Source: Linnemannia hyalina (taxonomy: Eukaryota > Mortierellomycota > Mortierellomycetes > Mortierellales > Mortierellaceae). Taken from it: a stretch of DNA of 64,000 nucleotides. The position numbers were made by a program, and so were the translations under genes. The notes beneath the pieces are model-generated. The model made no database searches and was not told the origin of the DNA. It saw only the letters and a program-made list of their open reading frames with translations. This document shows positions 8,664-18,238 of the stretch, in pieces (within the stretch, counting starts at the first letter, position 1; each line of letters opens with the position of its first letter). Where the stretch lies: positions 1 to 64,000 of the forward strand of contig JAHRHY010000010.1 of the NCBI GenBank assembly GCA_019671135.1, in the 5' to 3' direction.

Positions 8664-10367
8664 ATGTCGCTAACAAAAGAATCTATTGTAAATACAGCTT
8701 TCAACGAAGTTTCCCACTTGCTGTCAAATGTGGGTAGCCTAAAGTCTGCTCCACCTGGAAGTATAGAGAGAAAAGGGTTTACTAAGTTTTCGAAGCTCTT
8801 CTGCGATTCCATCATCTTTTGGGGTATATATAATTTTGCTGACAATTCCACTAAAGGTACGGCAATTGGAAAGTACATTGCGGAACTGCGCGATGCATTT
8901 AACGACATGGATTTAGATGTGGAATCCGTAAAGTTTTTGGATGCTAGGGCTGTTAAAATGGATGACAACTATTTTTCTGCACGCATGGTCAAACGCCATA
9001 GAAGGCTGTTTGTTGGAAAGGAATACCAGCATGGCTTTATTACCATTAAGGTTTCTCTAGATTTTTCACGAGCTAAGATTGTTGTGCCAATTTTGGACGG
9101 CATGTTGCCTATCTTGAACGAGAGTGGCATTGCTTTACATGACATAGACTTCGCCTATGATTGTACGCGTATTACCACACGGTTTTATGTAGAGAAATTA
9201 CTAAAAGAAGGTAATAATACGGAAATTGTAGATGATTTAGGAAGAGTTGGACATCATTGCATTTCATGGAGAAGTTTAGAAGATGATAGAAAGAATATCC
9301 GATATAAGGTGTATAACAAATTTGTTCAGATTTTGGAAAGTGCCGAGGTGCGAAAGAGCCTTGGTTCACGTTTGGAGGATTTGGTGGAGAAAGAAACAGC
9401 ATTTGGACGACGAGTTAAAAAATATAAAAAGCATGGTTATAGTCGTATCGAGCTGACGTTTGAAGGTTCATCTTTGAGATCTCTTCAGTCATATCAAGAC
9501 GAAATGGACAAGACAAAGAATCTCTTGAAGAAATGTAAAACATTTAAATGTTCCTTTGAGATGCAGTGGGAGGAACGTGCAAAATGCATTACCTCGATGG
9601 TGGCTGTACATTTTCCACATGAGAAACTGTTTGCTTATTGTCACTGGTGGAATTCGGTAACCTCTAAGAAGTATGGATATATGTGGCAAAACTTTAAGAA
9701 CCCCGAGCTTATTACACTTTTGCTGGCTAACTATTCCTTTAACGATAGACCTATATACTTTGTGGAAGGACATGTAAAAGAGGTAAATGGGAAAGAGAAA
9801 GTTATTTTGGGCGAAATAAGGACATTTAAGCGCGAGCCTGGATGTACTGCCATTACACTAGTTGCTGGCTCGCAAAAAGGAATGTTTCCTTCAAGGGATG
9901 CATCTCCTAATGTCATTCGTAAATTTAGCAAAGTTGGAATTGTGGAAGTTGACAACATCTCTATTGCCTGGCCAAAGCGTGTTCATAACAGGTATAGTGC
10001 CCCACTTGCAGATATCTTCGAATATGATGAAGATACAGTAGACACAAATGTATTACATCTGAAAACTATTCATGTTTCGATGTATACTGCAGCCCACCAA
10101 ATTTTAGAGCCTGATGAAGAGTATACCATTGTGGCGGCCGGTCTCAAAGAATTTCGTTCTGAACGTCGTTGGCATTTTATTACAGCATGTGGCATAAAGG
10201 TGCGCGAAGGAAAATCGTTGGCAAAGATTTGGAGACCATGGCGTGTGGAGCATCTTCAAGGTCTACAGAGAATTGGTAGTGTGAAAGGTGTGCCGTTCAT
10301 GACATTTCGAGCGATTAGAGTGGTTAATTCACATAATATACTTGATATGAAGTGCGAGCGCGTTTGA
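8664..10367 (+). CDS. Class B Rep-like protein (replication-initiator-like), 567 aa
   Basis: I chose the ATG at 8664 (MSLTKESIVN) because the longer in-frame opening overlaps the 90-aa gene and because this start aligns with class A. Motifs by residue: HDIDFAYD at 159-166, YKVYNK at 214-219, a basic region at 249-257, RIELTF at 261-266, and CHWWNS at 326-331. The C-terminal third is beta-rich, including VEVDNISIAWP. The class A homologue keeps all of these. Acidic strand, Y-x-K and R-x-E in this order resemble Rep_trans/NicK initiators that nick and prime replication of mobile DNA; I rate this a structural hypothesis. The gene converges on the transposase. Partner to transposition or replication of the element is the natural role. 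Confidence 0.75.
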   Translation: MSLTKESIVNTAFNEVSHLLSNVGSLKSAPPGSIERKGFTKFSKLFCDSIIFWGIYNFADNSTKGTAIGKYIAELRDAFNDMDLDVESVKFLDARAVKMDDNYFSARMVKRHRRLFVGKEYQHGFITIKVSLDFSRAKIVVPILDGMLPILNESGIALHDIDFAYDCTRITTRFYVEKLLKEGNNTEIVDDLGRVGHHCISWRSLEDDRKNIRYKVYNKFVQILESAEVRKSLGSRLEDLVEKETAFGRRVKKYKKHGYSRIELTFEGSSLRSLQSYQDEMDKTKNLLKKCKTFKCSFEMQWEERAKCITSMVAVHFPHEKLFAYCHWWNSVTSKKYGYMWQNFKNPELITLLLANYSFNDRPIYFVEGHVKEVNGKEKVILGEIRTFKREPGCTAITLVAGSQKGMFPSRDASPNVIRKFSKVGIVEVDNISIAWPKRVHNRYSAPLADIFEYDEDTVDTNVLHLKTIHVSMYTAAHQILEPDEEYTIVAAGLKEFRSERRWHFITACGIKVREGKSLAKIWRPWRVEHLQGLQRIGSVKGVPFMTFRAIRVVNSHNILDMKCERV

Positions 10368-10402
10368 GAGGTTTTTAAAAACTTTGGAAAGACTTTTGTT
10401 AA
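10368..10402. terminator. Palindromic GTTTTTAAAAAC between convergent genes (class B)
   Basis: The 35 bases between the Rep-like stop and the transposase stop contain GGTTTTTAAAAACTTT. It presents a T5 run on both strands, suited to ending both transcripts. The same layout is seen between the corresponding genes of class A (24055-24091) and in every class B copy. Termination or polyadenylation function is inferred. Confidence 0.4.
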
Positions 10403-11683
10403 TTATAGACTGGTATTATCGTCTTCGTGGTTTGACATTTCCTCGTCATCATCCTTATTTGACGTTTGTTCATCATCATCATCTGAAGCAACATCTATTC
10501 CTACAAATTTCTCTTGCATTCTTTGTAACTCAAGACCGTTTTCCAGTTTGTTTTGTACTGTAATGGTTTGTGTTAACTCTGGGACAAGTTGCCTTTCTCG
10601 TGGATAATCTACTCCTTCTTCCATCCATCCACGATGATGTGGCTGCTCTTCGATGTCCACTGCTTTAACAAAGTTGCGAATATTTAGCAACAAAAGACAA
10701 AGGCGGAATGTAAGATTAAACTCCTTTTTGGATCCAACTCTTACAATCTCCTTGTTATTAAACTTGGCGAATGTTTTCATGAGATCACCAAAGACAGCCT
10801 CTGACGTAGATCGAAATCCACCAAACATAGCATTAAAGTTGGATTCCTCTTCGTGGAGTTGCTGTAGTCGTTTCTTACGAATGGGAAAACAGAAGTTACG
10901 CTCGTCCAACTTTTCTTTTTCCACAATATCGCCAATGTATTGTGTATATCCTCCATCGAGAGCAATACAGTCCATGTTGTTGATCTTCTTACCAATGCCC
11001 ATCTCTTGTAACATTTTCCCATCGTTGTTATCACGACATGACGCTGATTTGGATACAAAGAGAACCATTCCATTGGCATCGATGGCCACTTGCGTTCTCA
11101 AACCCGATTTCTTTAGCTTATAAGAATACATTGCTGCTTTATCTTCCCCATATGTTGCTCGAGAGTCATGACCATCCAAGTAGAGAGTTACATGCTTGAA
11201 CATTGGGGGATTTTTCCAATTGGCTGTTCGAATACGAATTTCCAGCGAAGAGAACATAGATGCAAAACAGCGTGTAATCTCCTTCTCAAATAATGCACGT
11301 TCCACCTTGACGAATGTGCTGTATATCAAATGGAATGTGGACTTTGGCATATACTGTGCCATGGAATCCATAGTCTCTCCAGCGACGAAAAAGTACAGAA
11401 ATGCAATTCCTTTCTCAAGTGCGTTATATGGACCAGGGAAATAGTGTTTACTCCAGATGGTAGATAGAAAGAAAAACACTGGTATGGCTCCAAGTCTCTT
11501 CATCAACACCTTTTTCATATCCTGTATTCTTGCAATTGGTTTCAACTCTGAACGATGAAATGTCTTGACCTTTGGGCACATTGGCCACGGTTCATCAAGA
11601 AATCCCCATTCGTTCTCCAACAGATTATCAAGCAGCCGTGCAAGTTTCTTTGGCGTAGGGTTTACGACGGTATCAGTCTCCAT
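10403..11683 (-). CDS. Class B Harbinger-like DDE transposase, 426 aa
   Basis: Start chosen at 11683 (METDTVVNPT); the upstream in-frame extension to 11719 is not conserved in A or C. The catalytic core reads LDGHDSR (Asp170), YSYKLKKSGLRTQV at 186-199, a D-rich block at 217-222, ALDGGY (Asp243) and RSTSEAVFGD (Glu295). The YS.K.KKxG...Q motif and the Asp-Gly-Gly-Tyr second site are hallmarks of the DDE_Tnp_4/PIF-Harbinger group. The C-terminus is strongly acidic with Asp runs. Shared N-terminal features with A and C are the LGAIPVFFFL and PGPYNALEKG blocks. It should cut and join the GGGAATCGTC ends. Intact here. Confidence 0.9.
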   Translation of the reverse strand: METDTVVNPTPKKLARLLDNLLENEWGFLDEPWPMCPKVKTFHRSELKPIARIQDMKKVLMKRLGAIPVFFFLSTIWSKHYFPGPYNALEKGIAFLYFFVAGETMDSMAQYMPKSTFHLIYSTFVKVERALFEKEITRCFASMFSSLEIRIRTANWKNPPMFKHVTLYLDGHDSRATYGEDKAAMYSYKLKKSGLRTQVAIDANGMVLFVSKSASCRDNNDGKMLQEMGIGKKINNMDCIALDGGYTQYIGDIVEKEKLDERNFCFPIRKKRLQQLHEEESNFNAMFGGFRSTSEAVFGDLMKTFAKFNNKEIVRVGSKKEFNLTFRLCLLLLNIRNFVKAVDIEEQPHHRGWMEEGVDYPRERQLVPELTQTITVQNKLENGLELQRMQEKFVGIDVASDDDDEQTSNKDDDEEMSNHEDDNTSL

Positions 11684-11767
11684 AATGTCGTTTTCTGCAA
11701 AAATAGGGAGTATACACACGTAATTATGTCAATTATTCCCTAGAATTCCCCAGATATGTCATATTAA

Positions 11768-12195
11768 GAAATGGTGGGCATAGCTTAACAAAAGACGAGA
11801 AAACAGGTGTACTCCCTCGCCCAAAAAAAAGCGCTCCAACCTTTTTGTCCTGCCCGATTACCGATATGTAAAATATGTTTATGTTGATACTCTCTCCTTA
11901 CGTTTTGCTCTTGTAATACTGCTAGATAACTATGTCCATTTGGATTCTTTTGCTTTTGTATATGTACTCTTTATAGATGTATTTGTTATCTTTTTAAAAA
12001 CTCCTTCCATAATTGTCTGTACAAATTCTTGCAACCTCCATTGGTATTCCACAACATATTCATCTATTTCGACCCAAGACGATTCCCATTTAGATGTGTA
12101 TTTTGTTTTACAGATTGGCTTTGATATCCGCGACAAATATATTCCCCACGTTGACCTATTATGTATCTCTTATTTTATAATCTACTCTTGATCTA
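11768..12195. repeat. B1 right terminal repeat, truncated
   Basis: This is inverted relative to 6851-7590: it begins with aaatggtgggcatagc and gacgagaaaacagg, then runs into one 412-bp unit. It stops at gatcta (12195), short of the outer sequence, because the foldback element starts at 12196. It contains a 68-aa minus-strand frame (11930-12136) that recurs in every unit; see findings. Confidence 0.8.
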
Positions 12196-12646
12196 GGAGG
12201 CCATCCATGTTCGGCTCCACCAACCATAGACTACAGTATAAAAATATCTGTCAACACCTATTAAAACAGTGTGTTCCTTGAGAGTACAACAAATCTCATC
12301 AGCTTTTTCCTTCCACCAGTCTCCATTTTCTACATTCACCACCACTACTTTGTAACATCATCTACTTTAGCTGAGAAAGCCTTGGACATGATCATCTCAT
12401 ATTGGAAAGAAAATTACTATCTGTAATATCTAGGATCCAATATGAGATGATCATGTCCAAGGCTTTCTCAGCTAAAGTAGATGATGTTACAAAGTAGTGG
12501 TGGTGAATGTAGAAAATGGAGACTGGTGGAAGGAAAAAGCTGATGAGATTTGTTGTACTCTCAAGGAACACACTGTTTTAATAGGTGTTGACAGATATTT
12601 TTATACTGTAGTCTATGGTTGGTGGAGCCGAACATGGATGGCCTCC
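12196..12646. mobile_element. Solo 451-bp foldback element (terminal module of class A), copy 1a
   Basis: This is a nearly perfect hairpin: GGAGGCCATCCATGTTCGG at the left end and its inverse at the right, arms of about 200 bases, and a short unpaired loop (about 12411-12434). It encodes nothing. The same module lies at both ends of A2 (19764-20214 and 27110-27560). Its flanks do not match: cta on the left lies in the B1 terminal repeat and tta on the right lies in the 130-aa gene of B2. So it marks a recombination junction between two class B copies, not a fresh insertion. Confidence 0.85.
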
Positions 12647-12726
12647 TTACATGTATTTCTGGAATCATCGTAGAAATCATATGAAGGCTTCTTTTGGTCA
12701 CACCTGTTGCAAATCCTTTTTGGCAT
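12647..12726 (-). pseudogene. Remnant of the 130-aa zinc/coiled-coil gene (B2)
   Basis: Only the first 26 codons or so remain, from the ATG at 12726 through the first CxxC and up to SRNTC. The frame then runs into the foldback module at 12646. The second zinc pair is broken and the coiled coil is gone, so the product cannot work. Confidence 0.8.
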
Positions 12727-12921
12727 ATTAGGCGGAATGGTGATCTCTTGATACTTGATATACCACGTTTTTTCCCGGGAATATTTCTCTCAATGTTTGT
12801 GTTTGAGGGCCATATACAACAATATCTAATATAGATGTCAAGTTGTATCTATTCAAGGGAGTAATTGACAAAGCAGTACATTATGGAACACGGATCTTAA
12901 AGTCTTAACTCCGTAATTATT

Positions 12922-13194
12922 ATGCCCAGGCCATCACGTTTAACTAAATCGCGCCAGCGGGAAGTTGTTGCAGATTTTATCTATGCAAAGAATCTGGAAT
13001 TGTGTATGTTTATCTATTTGGATGAATTTCTGGACTATCATCGTAATCTCTTTCCACAAGACGCCACTACATTTGGGACAAACGGCATAAAGAAACTATT
13101 GGAGGCATCCTATCAACTCATCCGTGAGAAAATACGTAATGCGGGATTGCTTACAAATAAGGATGCTGGTGAATACATGCTTAGAAGAAACTGA
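12922..13194 (+). CDS. Small 90-aa ORF upstream of Rep-like gene (B2)
   Basis: The protein is identical to that at 8345-8617. One silent base change (gcc to gca at the VVADF stretch) separates it from B1 and is shared with B3. Unknown function; it precedes the Rep-like gene in the same direction. Confidence 0.6.
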   Translation: MPRPSRLTKSRQREVVADFIYAKNLELCMFIYLDEFLDYHRNLFPQDATTFGTNGIKKLLEASYQLIREKIRNAGLLTNKDAGEYMLRRN

Positions 13195-13240
13195 CAACCT
13201 AAATCTTACACTTTTTAAAACCTTAAGTATATCTTTTATT

Positions 13241-14944
13241 ATGTCGCTAACAAAAGAATCTATTGTAAATACAGCTTTCAACGAAGTTTCCCACTTGCTG
13301 TCAAATGTGGGTAGCCTAAAGTCTGCTCCACCTGGAAGTATAGAGAGAAAAGGGTTTACTAAGTTTTCGAAGCTCTTCTGCGATTCCATCATCTTTTGGG
13401 GTATATATAATTTTGCTGACAATTCCACTAAAGGTACGGCAATTGGAAAGTACATTGCGGAACTGCGCGATGCATTTAACCACATGGATTTAGATGTGGA
13501 ATCCGTAAAGTTTTTGGATGCTAGGGCTGTTAAAATGGATGACAACTATTTTTCTGCACGCATGGTCAAACGCCATAGAAGGCTGTTTGTTGGAAAGGAA
13601 TACCAGCATGGCTTTATTACCATTAAGGTTTCTCTAGATTTTTCACGAGCTAAGATTGTTGTGCCAATTTTGGACGGCATGTTGCCTATCTTGAACGAGA
13701 GTGGCATTGCTTTACATGACATAGACTTCGCCTATGATTGTACGCGTATTACCACACGGTTTTATGTAGAGAAATTACTAAAAGAAGGTAATAATACGGA
13801 AATTGTAGATGATTTAGGAAGAGTTGGACATCATTGCATTTCATGGAGAAGTTTAGAAGATGATAGAAAGAATATCCGATATAAGGTGTATAACAAATTT
13901 GTTCAGATTTTGGAAAGTGCCGAGGTGCGAAAGAGCCTTGGTTCACGTTTGGAGGATTTGGTGGAGAAAGAAACAGCATTTGGACGACGAGTTAAAAAAT
14001 ATAAAAAGCATGGTTATAGTCGTATCGAGCTGACGTTTGAAGGTTCATCTTTGAGATCTCTTCAGTCATATCAAGACGAAATGGACAAGACAAAGAATCT
14101 CTTGAAGAAATGTAAAACATTTAAATGTTCCTTTGAGATGCAGTGGGAGGAACGTGCAAAATGCATTACCTCGATGGTGGCTGTACATTTTCCACATGAG
14201 AAACTGTTTGCTTATTGTCACTGGTGGAATTCGGTAACCTCTAAGAAGTATGGATATATGTGGCAAAACTTTAAGAACCCCGAGCTTATTACACTTTTGC
14301 TGGCTAACTATTCCTTTAACGATAGACCTATATACTTTGTGGAAGGACATGTAAAAGAGGTAAATGGGAAAGAGAAAGTTATTTTGGGCGAAATAAGGAC
14401 ATTTAAGCGCGAGCCTGGATGTACTGCCATTACACTAGTTGCTGGCTCGCAAAAAGGAATGTTTCCTTCAAGGGATGCATCTCCTAATGTCATTCGTAAA
14501 TTTAGCAAAGTTGGAATTGTGGAAGTTGACAACATCTCTATTGCCTGGCCAAAGCGTGTTCATAACAGGTATAGTGCCCCACTTGCAGATATCTTCGAAT
14601 ATGATGAAGATACAGTAGACACAAATGTATTACATCTGAAAACTATTCATGTTTCGATGTATACTGCAGCCCACCAAATTTTAGAGCCTGATGAAGAGTA
14701 TACCATTGTGGCGGCCGGTCTCAAAGAATTTCGTTCTGAACGTCGTTGGCATTTTATTACAGCATGTGGCATAAAGGTGCGCGAAGGAAAATCGTTGGCA
14801 AAGATTTGGAGACCATGGCGTGTGGAGCATCTTCAAGGTCTACAGAGAATTGGTAGTGTGAAAGGTGTGCCGTTCATGACATTTCGAGCGATTAGAGTGG
14901 TTAATTCACATAATATACTTGATATGAAGTGCGAGCGCGTTTGA
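13241..14944 (+). CDS. Class B Rep-like protein (B2), 567 aa
   Basis: This matches the B1 protein except for Asp to His at residue 81 (a D/H difference in AFN-MDLD), a change shared with B3. All motifs are present: HDIDFAYD, YKVYNK, RIELTF and CHWWNS. It is intact. Its 130-aa neighbour is destroyed, but the 90-aa ORF and the convergent transposase remain. Confidence 0.75.
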   Translation: MSLTKESIVNTAFNEVSHLLSNVGSLKSAPPGSIERKGFTKFSKLFCDSIIFWGIYNFADNSTKGTAIGKYIAELRDAFNHMDLDVESVKFLDARAVKMDDNYFSARMVKRHRRLFVGKEYQHGFITIKVSLDFSRAKIVVPILDGMLPILNESGIALHDIDFAYDCTRITTRFYVEKLLKEGNNTEIVDDLGRVGHHCISWRSLEDDRKNIRYKVYNKFVQILESAEVRKSLGSRLEDLVEKETAFGRRVKKYKKHGYSRIELTFEGSSLRSLQSYQDEMDKTKNLLKKCKTFKCSFEMQWEERAKCITSMVAVHFPHEKLFAYCHWWNSVTSKKYGYMWQNFKNPELITLLLANYSFNDRPIYFVEGHVKEVNGKEKVILGEIRTFKREPGCTAITLVAGSQKGMFPSRDASPNVIRKFSKVGIVEVDNISIAWPKRVHNRYSAPLADIFEYDEDTVDTNVLHLKTIHVSMYTAAHQILEPDEEYTIVAAGLKEFRSERRWHFITACGIKVREGKSLAKIWRPWRVEHLQGLQRIGSVKGVPFMTFRAIRVVNSHNILDMKCERV

Positions 14945-14979
14945 GAGGTTTTTAAAAACTTTGGAAAGACTTTTGTTAA

Positions 14980-16260
14980 TTATAGACTGGTATTATCGTC
15001 TTCGTGGTTTGACATTTCCTCGTCATCATCCTTATTTGACGTTTGTTCATCATCATCATCTGAAGCAACATCTATTCCTACAAATTTCTCTTGCATTCTT
15101 TGTAACTCAAGACCATTTTCCAGTTTGTTTTGTACTGTAACGGTTTGTGTTAACTCTGGGACAAGTTGCCTTTCTCGTGGATAATCTACTCCTTCTTCCA
15201 TCCATCCACGATGATGTGGCTGCTCTTCGATGTCCACTGCTTTAACAAAGTTGCGAATATTTAGCAACAGAAGACAAAGGCGGAATGTAAGATTAAACTC
15301 CTTTTTGGATCCAACTCGAACAATCTCCTTGTTATTAAACTTGGCGAATGTTTTCATGAGATCACCAAAGACAGCCTCTGACGTAGATCGAAATCCACCA
15401 AACATAGCATTAAAGTTGGATTCCTCTTCGTGGAGTTGCTGTAGTCGTTTCTTACGAATGGGAAAACAGAAGTTACGCTCGTCCAACTTTTCTTTTTCCA
15501 CAATATCGCCAATGTATTGTGTATATCCTCCATCGAGAGCAATACAGTCCATGTTGTTGATCTTCTTACCAATGCCCATCTCTTGTAACATTTTCCCATC
15601 GTTGTTATCACGACATGACGCTGATTTGGATACAAAGAGAACCATTCCATTGGCATCGATGGCCACTTGCGTTCTCAAACCCGATTTCTTTAGCTTATAA
15701 GAATACATTGCTGCTTTATCTTCCCCATATGTTGCTCGAGAGTCATGACCATCCAAGTAGAGAGTTACATGCTTGAACATTGGGGGATTTTTCCAATTGG
15801 CTGTTCGAATACGAATTTCCAGCGAAGAGAACATAGATGCAAAACAGCGTGTAATCTCCTTCTCAAATAATGCACGTTCCACCTTGACGAATGTGCTGTA
15901 TATCAAATGGAATGTGGACTTTGGCATATACTGTGCCATGGAATCCATAGTCTCTCCAGCGACGAAAAAGTACAGAAATGCAATTCCTTTCTCAAGTGCG
16001 TTATATGGACCAGGGAAATAGTGTTTACTCCAGATGGTAGATAGAAAGAAAAACACTGGTATGGCTCCAAGTCTCTTCATCAACACCTTTTTCATATCCT
16101 GTATTCTTGCAATTGGTTTCAACTCTGAACGATGAAATGTCTTGACCTTTGGGCACATTGGCCACGGTTCATCAAGAAATCCCCATTCGTTCTCCAACAG
16201 ATTATCAAGCAGCCGTGCAAGTTTCTTTGGCGTAGGGTTTACGACGGTATCAGTCTCCAT
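14980..16260 (-). CDS. Class B Harbinger-like DDE transposase (B2), 426 aa
   Basis: Intact; it differs from B1 only in a few positions (Thr-Ile to Thr-Val near residue 382). The catalytic Asp170, Asp243 and Glu295 blocks are kept. It ends 35 bases from the Rep-like stop across the GTTTTTAAAAAC palindrome. With its right terminus present but the left one missing, B2 itself could not move by a two-ended reaction, yet this gene could act on other class B ends. Confidence 0.88.
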   Translation of the reverse strand: METDTVVNPTPKKLARLLDNLLENEWGFLDEPWPMCPKVKTFHRSELKPIARIQDMKKVLMKRLGAIPVFFFLSTIWSKHYFPGPYNALEKGIAFLYFFVAGETMDSMAQYMPKSTFHLIYSTFVKVERALFEKEITRCFASMFSSLEIRIRTANWKNPPMFKHVTLYLDGHDSRATYGEDKAAMYSYKLKKSGLRTQVAIDANGMVLFVSKSASCRDNNDGKMLQEMGIGKKINNMDCIALDGGYTQYIGDIVEKEKLDERNFCFPIRKKRLQQLHEEESNFNAMFGGFRSTSEAVFGDLMKTFAKFNNKEIVRVGSKKEFNLTFRLCLLLLNIRNFVKAVDIEEQPHHRGWMEEGVDYPRERQLVPELTQTVTVQNKLENGLELQRMQEKFVGIDVASDDDDEQTSNKDDDEEMSNHEDDNTSL

Positions 16261-16344
16261 AATGTCGTTTTCTGCAAAAATAGGGAGTATACACACGTAA
16301 TTATGTCAATTATTCCCTAGAATTCCCCAGATATGTCATATTAA

Positions 16345-17077
16345 GAAATGGTGGGCATAGCTTAACAAAAGACGAGAAAACAGGTGTACTCCCTCGCCCA
16401 AAAAAAAGCGCTCCAACCTTTTTGTCCTGCCCGATTACCGATATGTAAAATATGTTTATGTTGATACTCTCTCCTTACGTTTTGCTCTTGTAATACTGCT
16501 AGATAACTATGTCCATTTGGATTCTTTTGCTTTTGTATATGTACTCTTTATAGATGTATTTGTTATCTTTTTAAAAACTCCTTCCATAATTGTCTGTACA
16601 AATTCTTGCAACCTCCATTGGTATTCCACAACATATTCATCTATTTCGACCCAAGACGATTCCCATTTAGATGTGTATTTTGTTTTACAGATTGGCTTTG
16701 ATATCCGCGACAAATATATTCCCCACGTTGACCTATTATGTATCTCTTATTTTATAATCTACTCTTGATCTACTTTAATATTCCAATGCGTGGGTTGGGT
16801 ACTCCCTCGCCCAAAAAAAAGCGCTCCAACCTTTTTGTCCTGCCCGATTACCGATATGTAAAATATGTTTATGTTGATACTCTCTCCTTACGTTTTGCTC
16901 TTGTAATACTGCTAGATAACTATGTCCATTTGGATTCTTTTGCTTTTGTATATGTACTCTTTATAGATGTATTTGTTATCTTTTTAAAAACTCCTTCCAT
17001 AATTGTCTGTACAAATTCTTGCAACCTCCATTGGTATTCCACAACATATTCATCTATTTCGACCCAAGACGATTCCC
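16345..17077. repeat. B2 right terminal repeat (about 1.7 units of 412 bp)
   Basis: The arm begins aaatggtgggcatagc, followed by one complete 412-bp unit and a partial one that ends at the terminus GACGATTCCC (17077). The next bases, aaaaaggttggagcgc, belong to the B3 left arm in opposite orientation, so the two arms meet head to head. No credible gene beyond the small repeated frames. Confidence 0.8.
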
Positions 17078-17331
17078 AAAAAGGTTGGAGCGCTTTTTTT
17101 TGGGCGAGGGAGTACACCTGTTTTCTCGTCTTTTGTTAAGCTATGCCCACCATTTTAAAACACCTACGTTCATATAACATATATAGCATTTATACGTGTG
17201 TCCCCGGTGAATCTCATGCATATACATCATGATGATAATGGTACCAGCTTGGTTGACAGTACATGAATTTCCTGGGAATAATTCCCATAATACTACTTAT
17301 GGAAGGTATATATATTGCACATTTTAAAAGT

Positions 17332-17724
17332 TTATTCCGATAGCTCAACAACATTGGCTGTATCTAATTCTTCCTCTTGATTTACCATAAGACCACTGGC
17401 AAATCCTTTGATCAAGGCATTTATTATATAAATCTCCCTCTTCTGCTGGGAAATAATTTGGTTCATCTTATCCATTTCTTTCTCTAATTTTCTGACACGT
17501 TTCTTTAACTTCTTATTCTCATACTGTAAATCATCATCGGATTGTTGCACATCCTCATCTTTCTTACATCTCCCAGATTTCACATGCTTTCCACCATTCT
17601 TTTTTGCCTGATAGCTCTCCTTGGAAGACTTTATCTTGCATTCCTTACATGTATTTCTGGAATCATCGTAGAAATCATATGAAGGCTTCTTTTGGTCACA
17701 CCTGTTGCAAATCCTTTTTGGCAT
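17332..17724 (-). CDS. 130-aa zinc-ribbon plus coiled-coil protein (B3)
   Basis: It differs from the B1 protein at one residue (Asn to Asp just after CNRC). The two CxxC pairs, the basic linker and the heptad region are intact. It is divergent from the 90-aa gene across the same 195-base spacer as in B1. A DNA-binding regulator is plausible; no family assigned. Confidence 0.75.
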   Translation of the reverse strand: MPKRICNRCDQKKPSYDFYDDSRNTCKECKIKSSKESYQAKKNGGKHVKSGRCKKDEDVQQSDDDLQYENKKLKKRVRKLEKEMDKMNQIISQQKREIYIINALIKGFASGLMVNQEEELDTANVVELSE

Positions 17725-17919
17725 ATTAGGCGGAATGGTGATCTCTTGATACTTGATATACCACGTTTTTTCCCGGGAATATTTCTCTCAATGTTTGTGT
17801 TTGAGGGCCATATACAACAATATCTAATATAGATGTCAAGTTGTATCTATTCAAGGGAGTAATTGACAAAGCAGTACATTATGGAACACGGATCTTAAAG
17901 TCTTAACTCCGTAATTATT

Positions 17920-18192
17920 ATGCCCAGGCCATCACGTTTAACTAAATCGCGCCAGCGGGAAGTTGTTGCAGATTTTATCTATGCAAAGAATCTGGAATTG
18001 TGTATGTTTATCTATTTGGATGAATTTCTGGACTATCATCGTAATCTCTTTCCACAAGACGCCACTACATTTGGGACAAACGGCATAAAGAAACTATTGG
18101 AGGCATCCTATCAACTCATCCGTGAGAAAATACGTAATGCGGGATTGCTTACAAATAAGGATGCTGGTGAATACATGCTTAGAAGAAACTGA
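17920..18192 (+). CDS. Small 90-aa ORF upstream of Rep-like gene (B3)
   Basis: Identical in protein to the B1 and B2 copies. It sits 46 bases upstream of the interrupted Rep-like gene. Unknown function. Confidence 0.6.
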   Translation: MPRPSRLTKSRQREVVADFIYAKNLELCMFIYLDEFLDYHRNLFPQDATTFGTNGIKKLLEASYQLIREKIRNAGLLTNKDAGEYMLRRN

Positions 18193-18238
18193 CAACCTAA
18201 ATCTTACACTTTTTAAAACCTTAAGTATATCTTTTATT

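Larger units (their letters stand above)
6851..12195. mobile_element. Class B DNA transposon, copy B1 (right terminus lost)
   Basis: The left terminus is GGGAATCGTCTTGGG at 6851. The same sequence, inverted (GACGATTCCC or GACATTTCCC), ends B2 at 17077, B3 at 30288 and B4 at 39528, so it is the true end of the class. Content from left to right: two 412-bp terminal repeat units, a 130-aa gene (-), a 90-aa ORF (+), a Rep-like gene (+), the transposase (-), and an inverted repeat arm. The right arm stops at 12195 inside a 412-bp unit, where a 451-bp foldback element begins. All four genes are open, making this the most complete class B copy in the window. Confidence 0.85.
12647..17077. mobile_element. 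Class B DNA transposon, copy B2 (left end truncated)
   Basis: B2 begins inside the 130-aa gene directly after foldback module 1a and runs to a clean right terminus, GACGATTCCC at 17077. It has intact 90-aa, Rep-like and transposase genes, nearly base-identical to B1. Its right end abuts the interior of the left terminal repeat of B3, as if B2 had inserted into B3 or the two had recombined there. Confidence 0.8.

Noticed and set aside
9241..9275. HUH endonuclease motif in the Rep-like protein (GHHCISW)
   Set aside because: Class A has NHCLSW at the same place, so there is no conserved His-hydrophobic-His; a Helitron or HUH Rep call is not supported.
10653..11123. 156-aa plus-strand frame opposite the class B transposase (recurs at 15230, 28028 and 32117)
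   Set aside because: It is an antisense shadow of the DDE core; it recurs only because the transposase copies are nearly identical.
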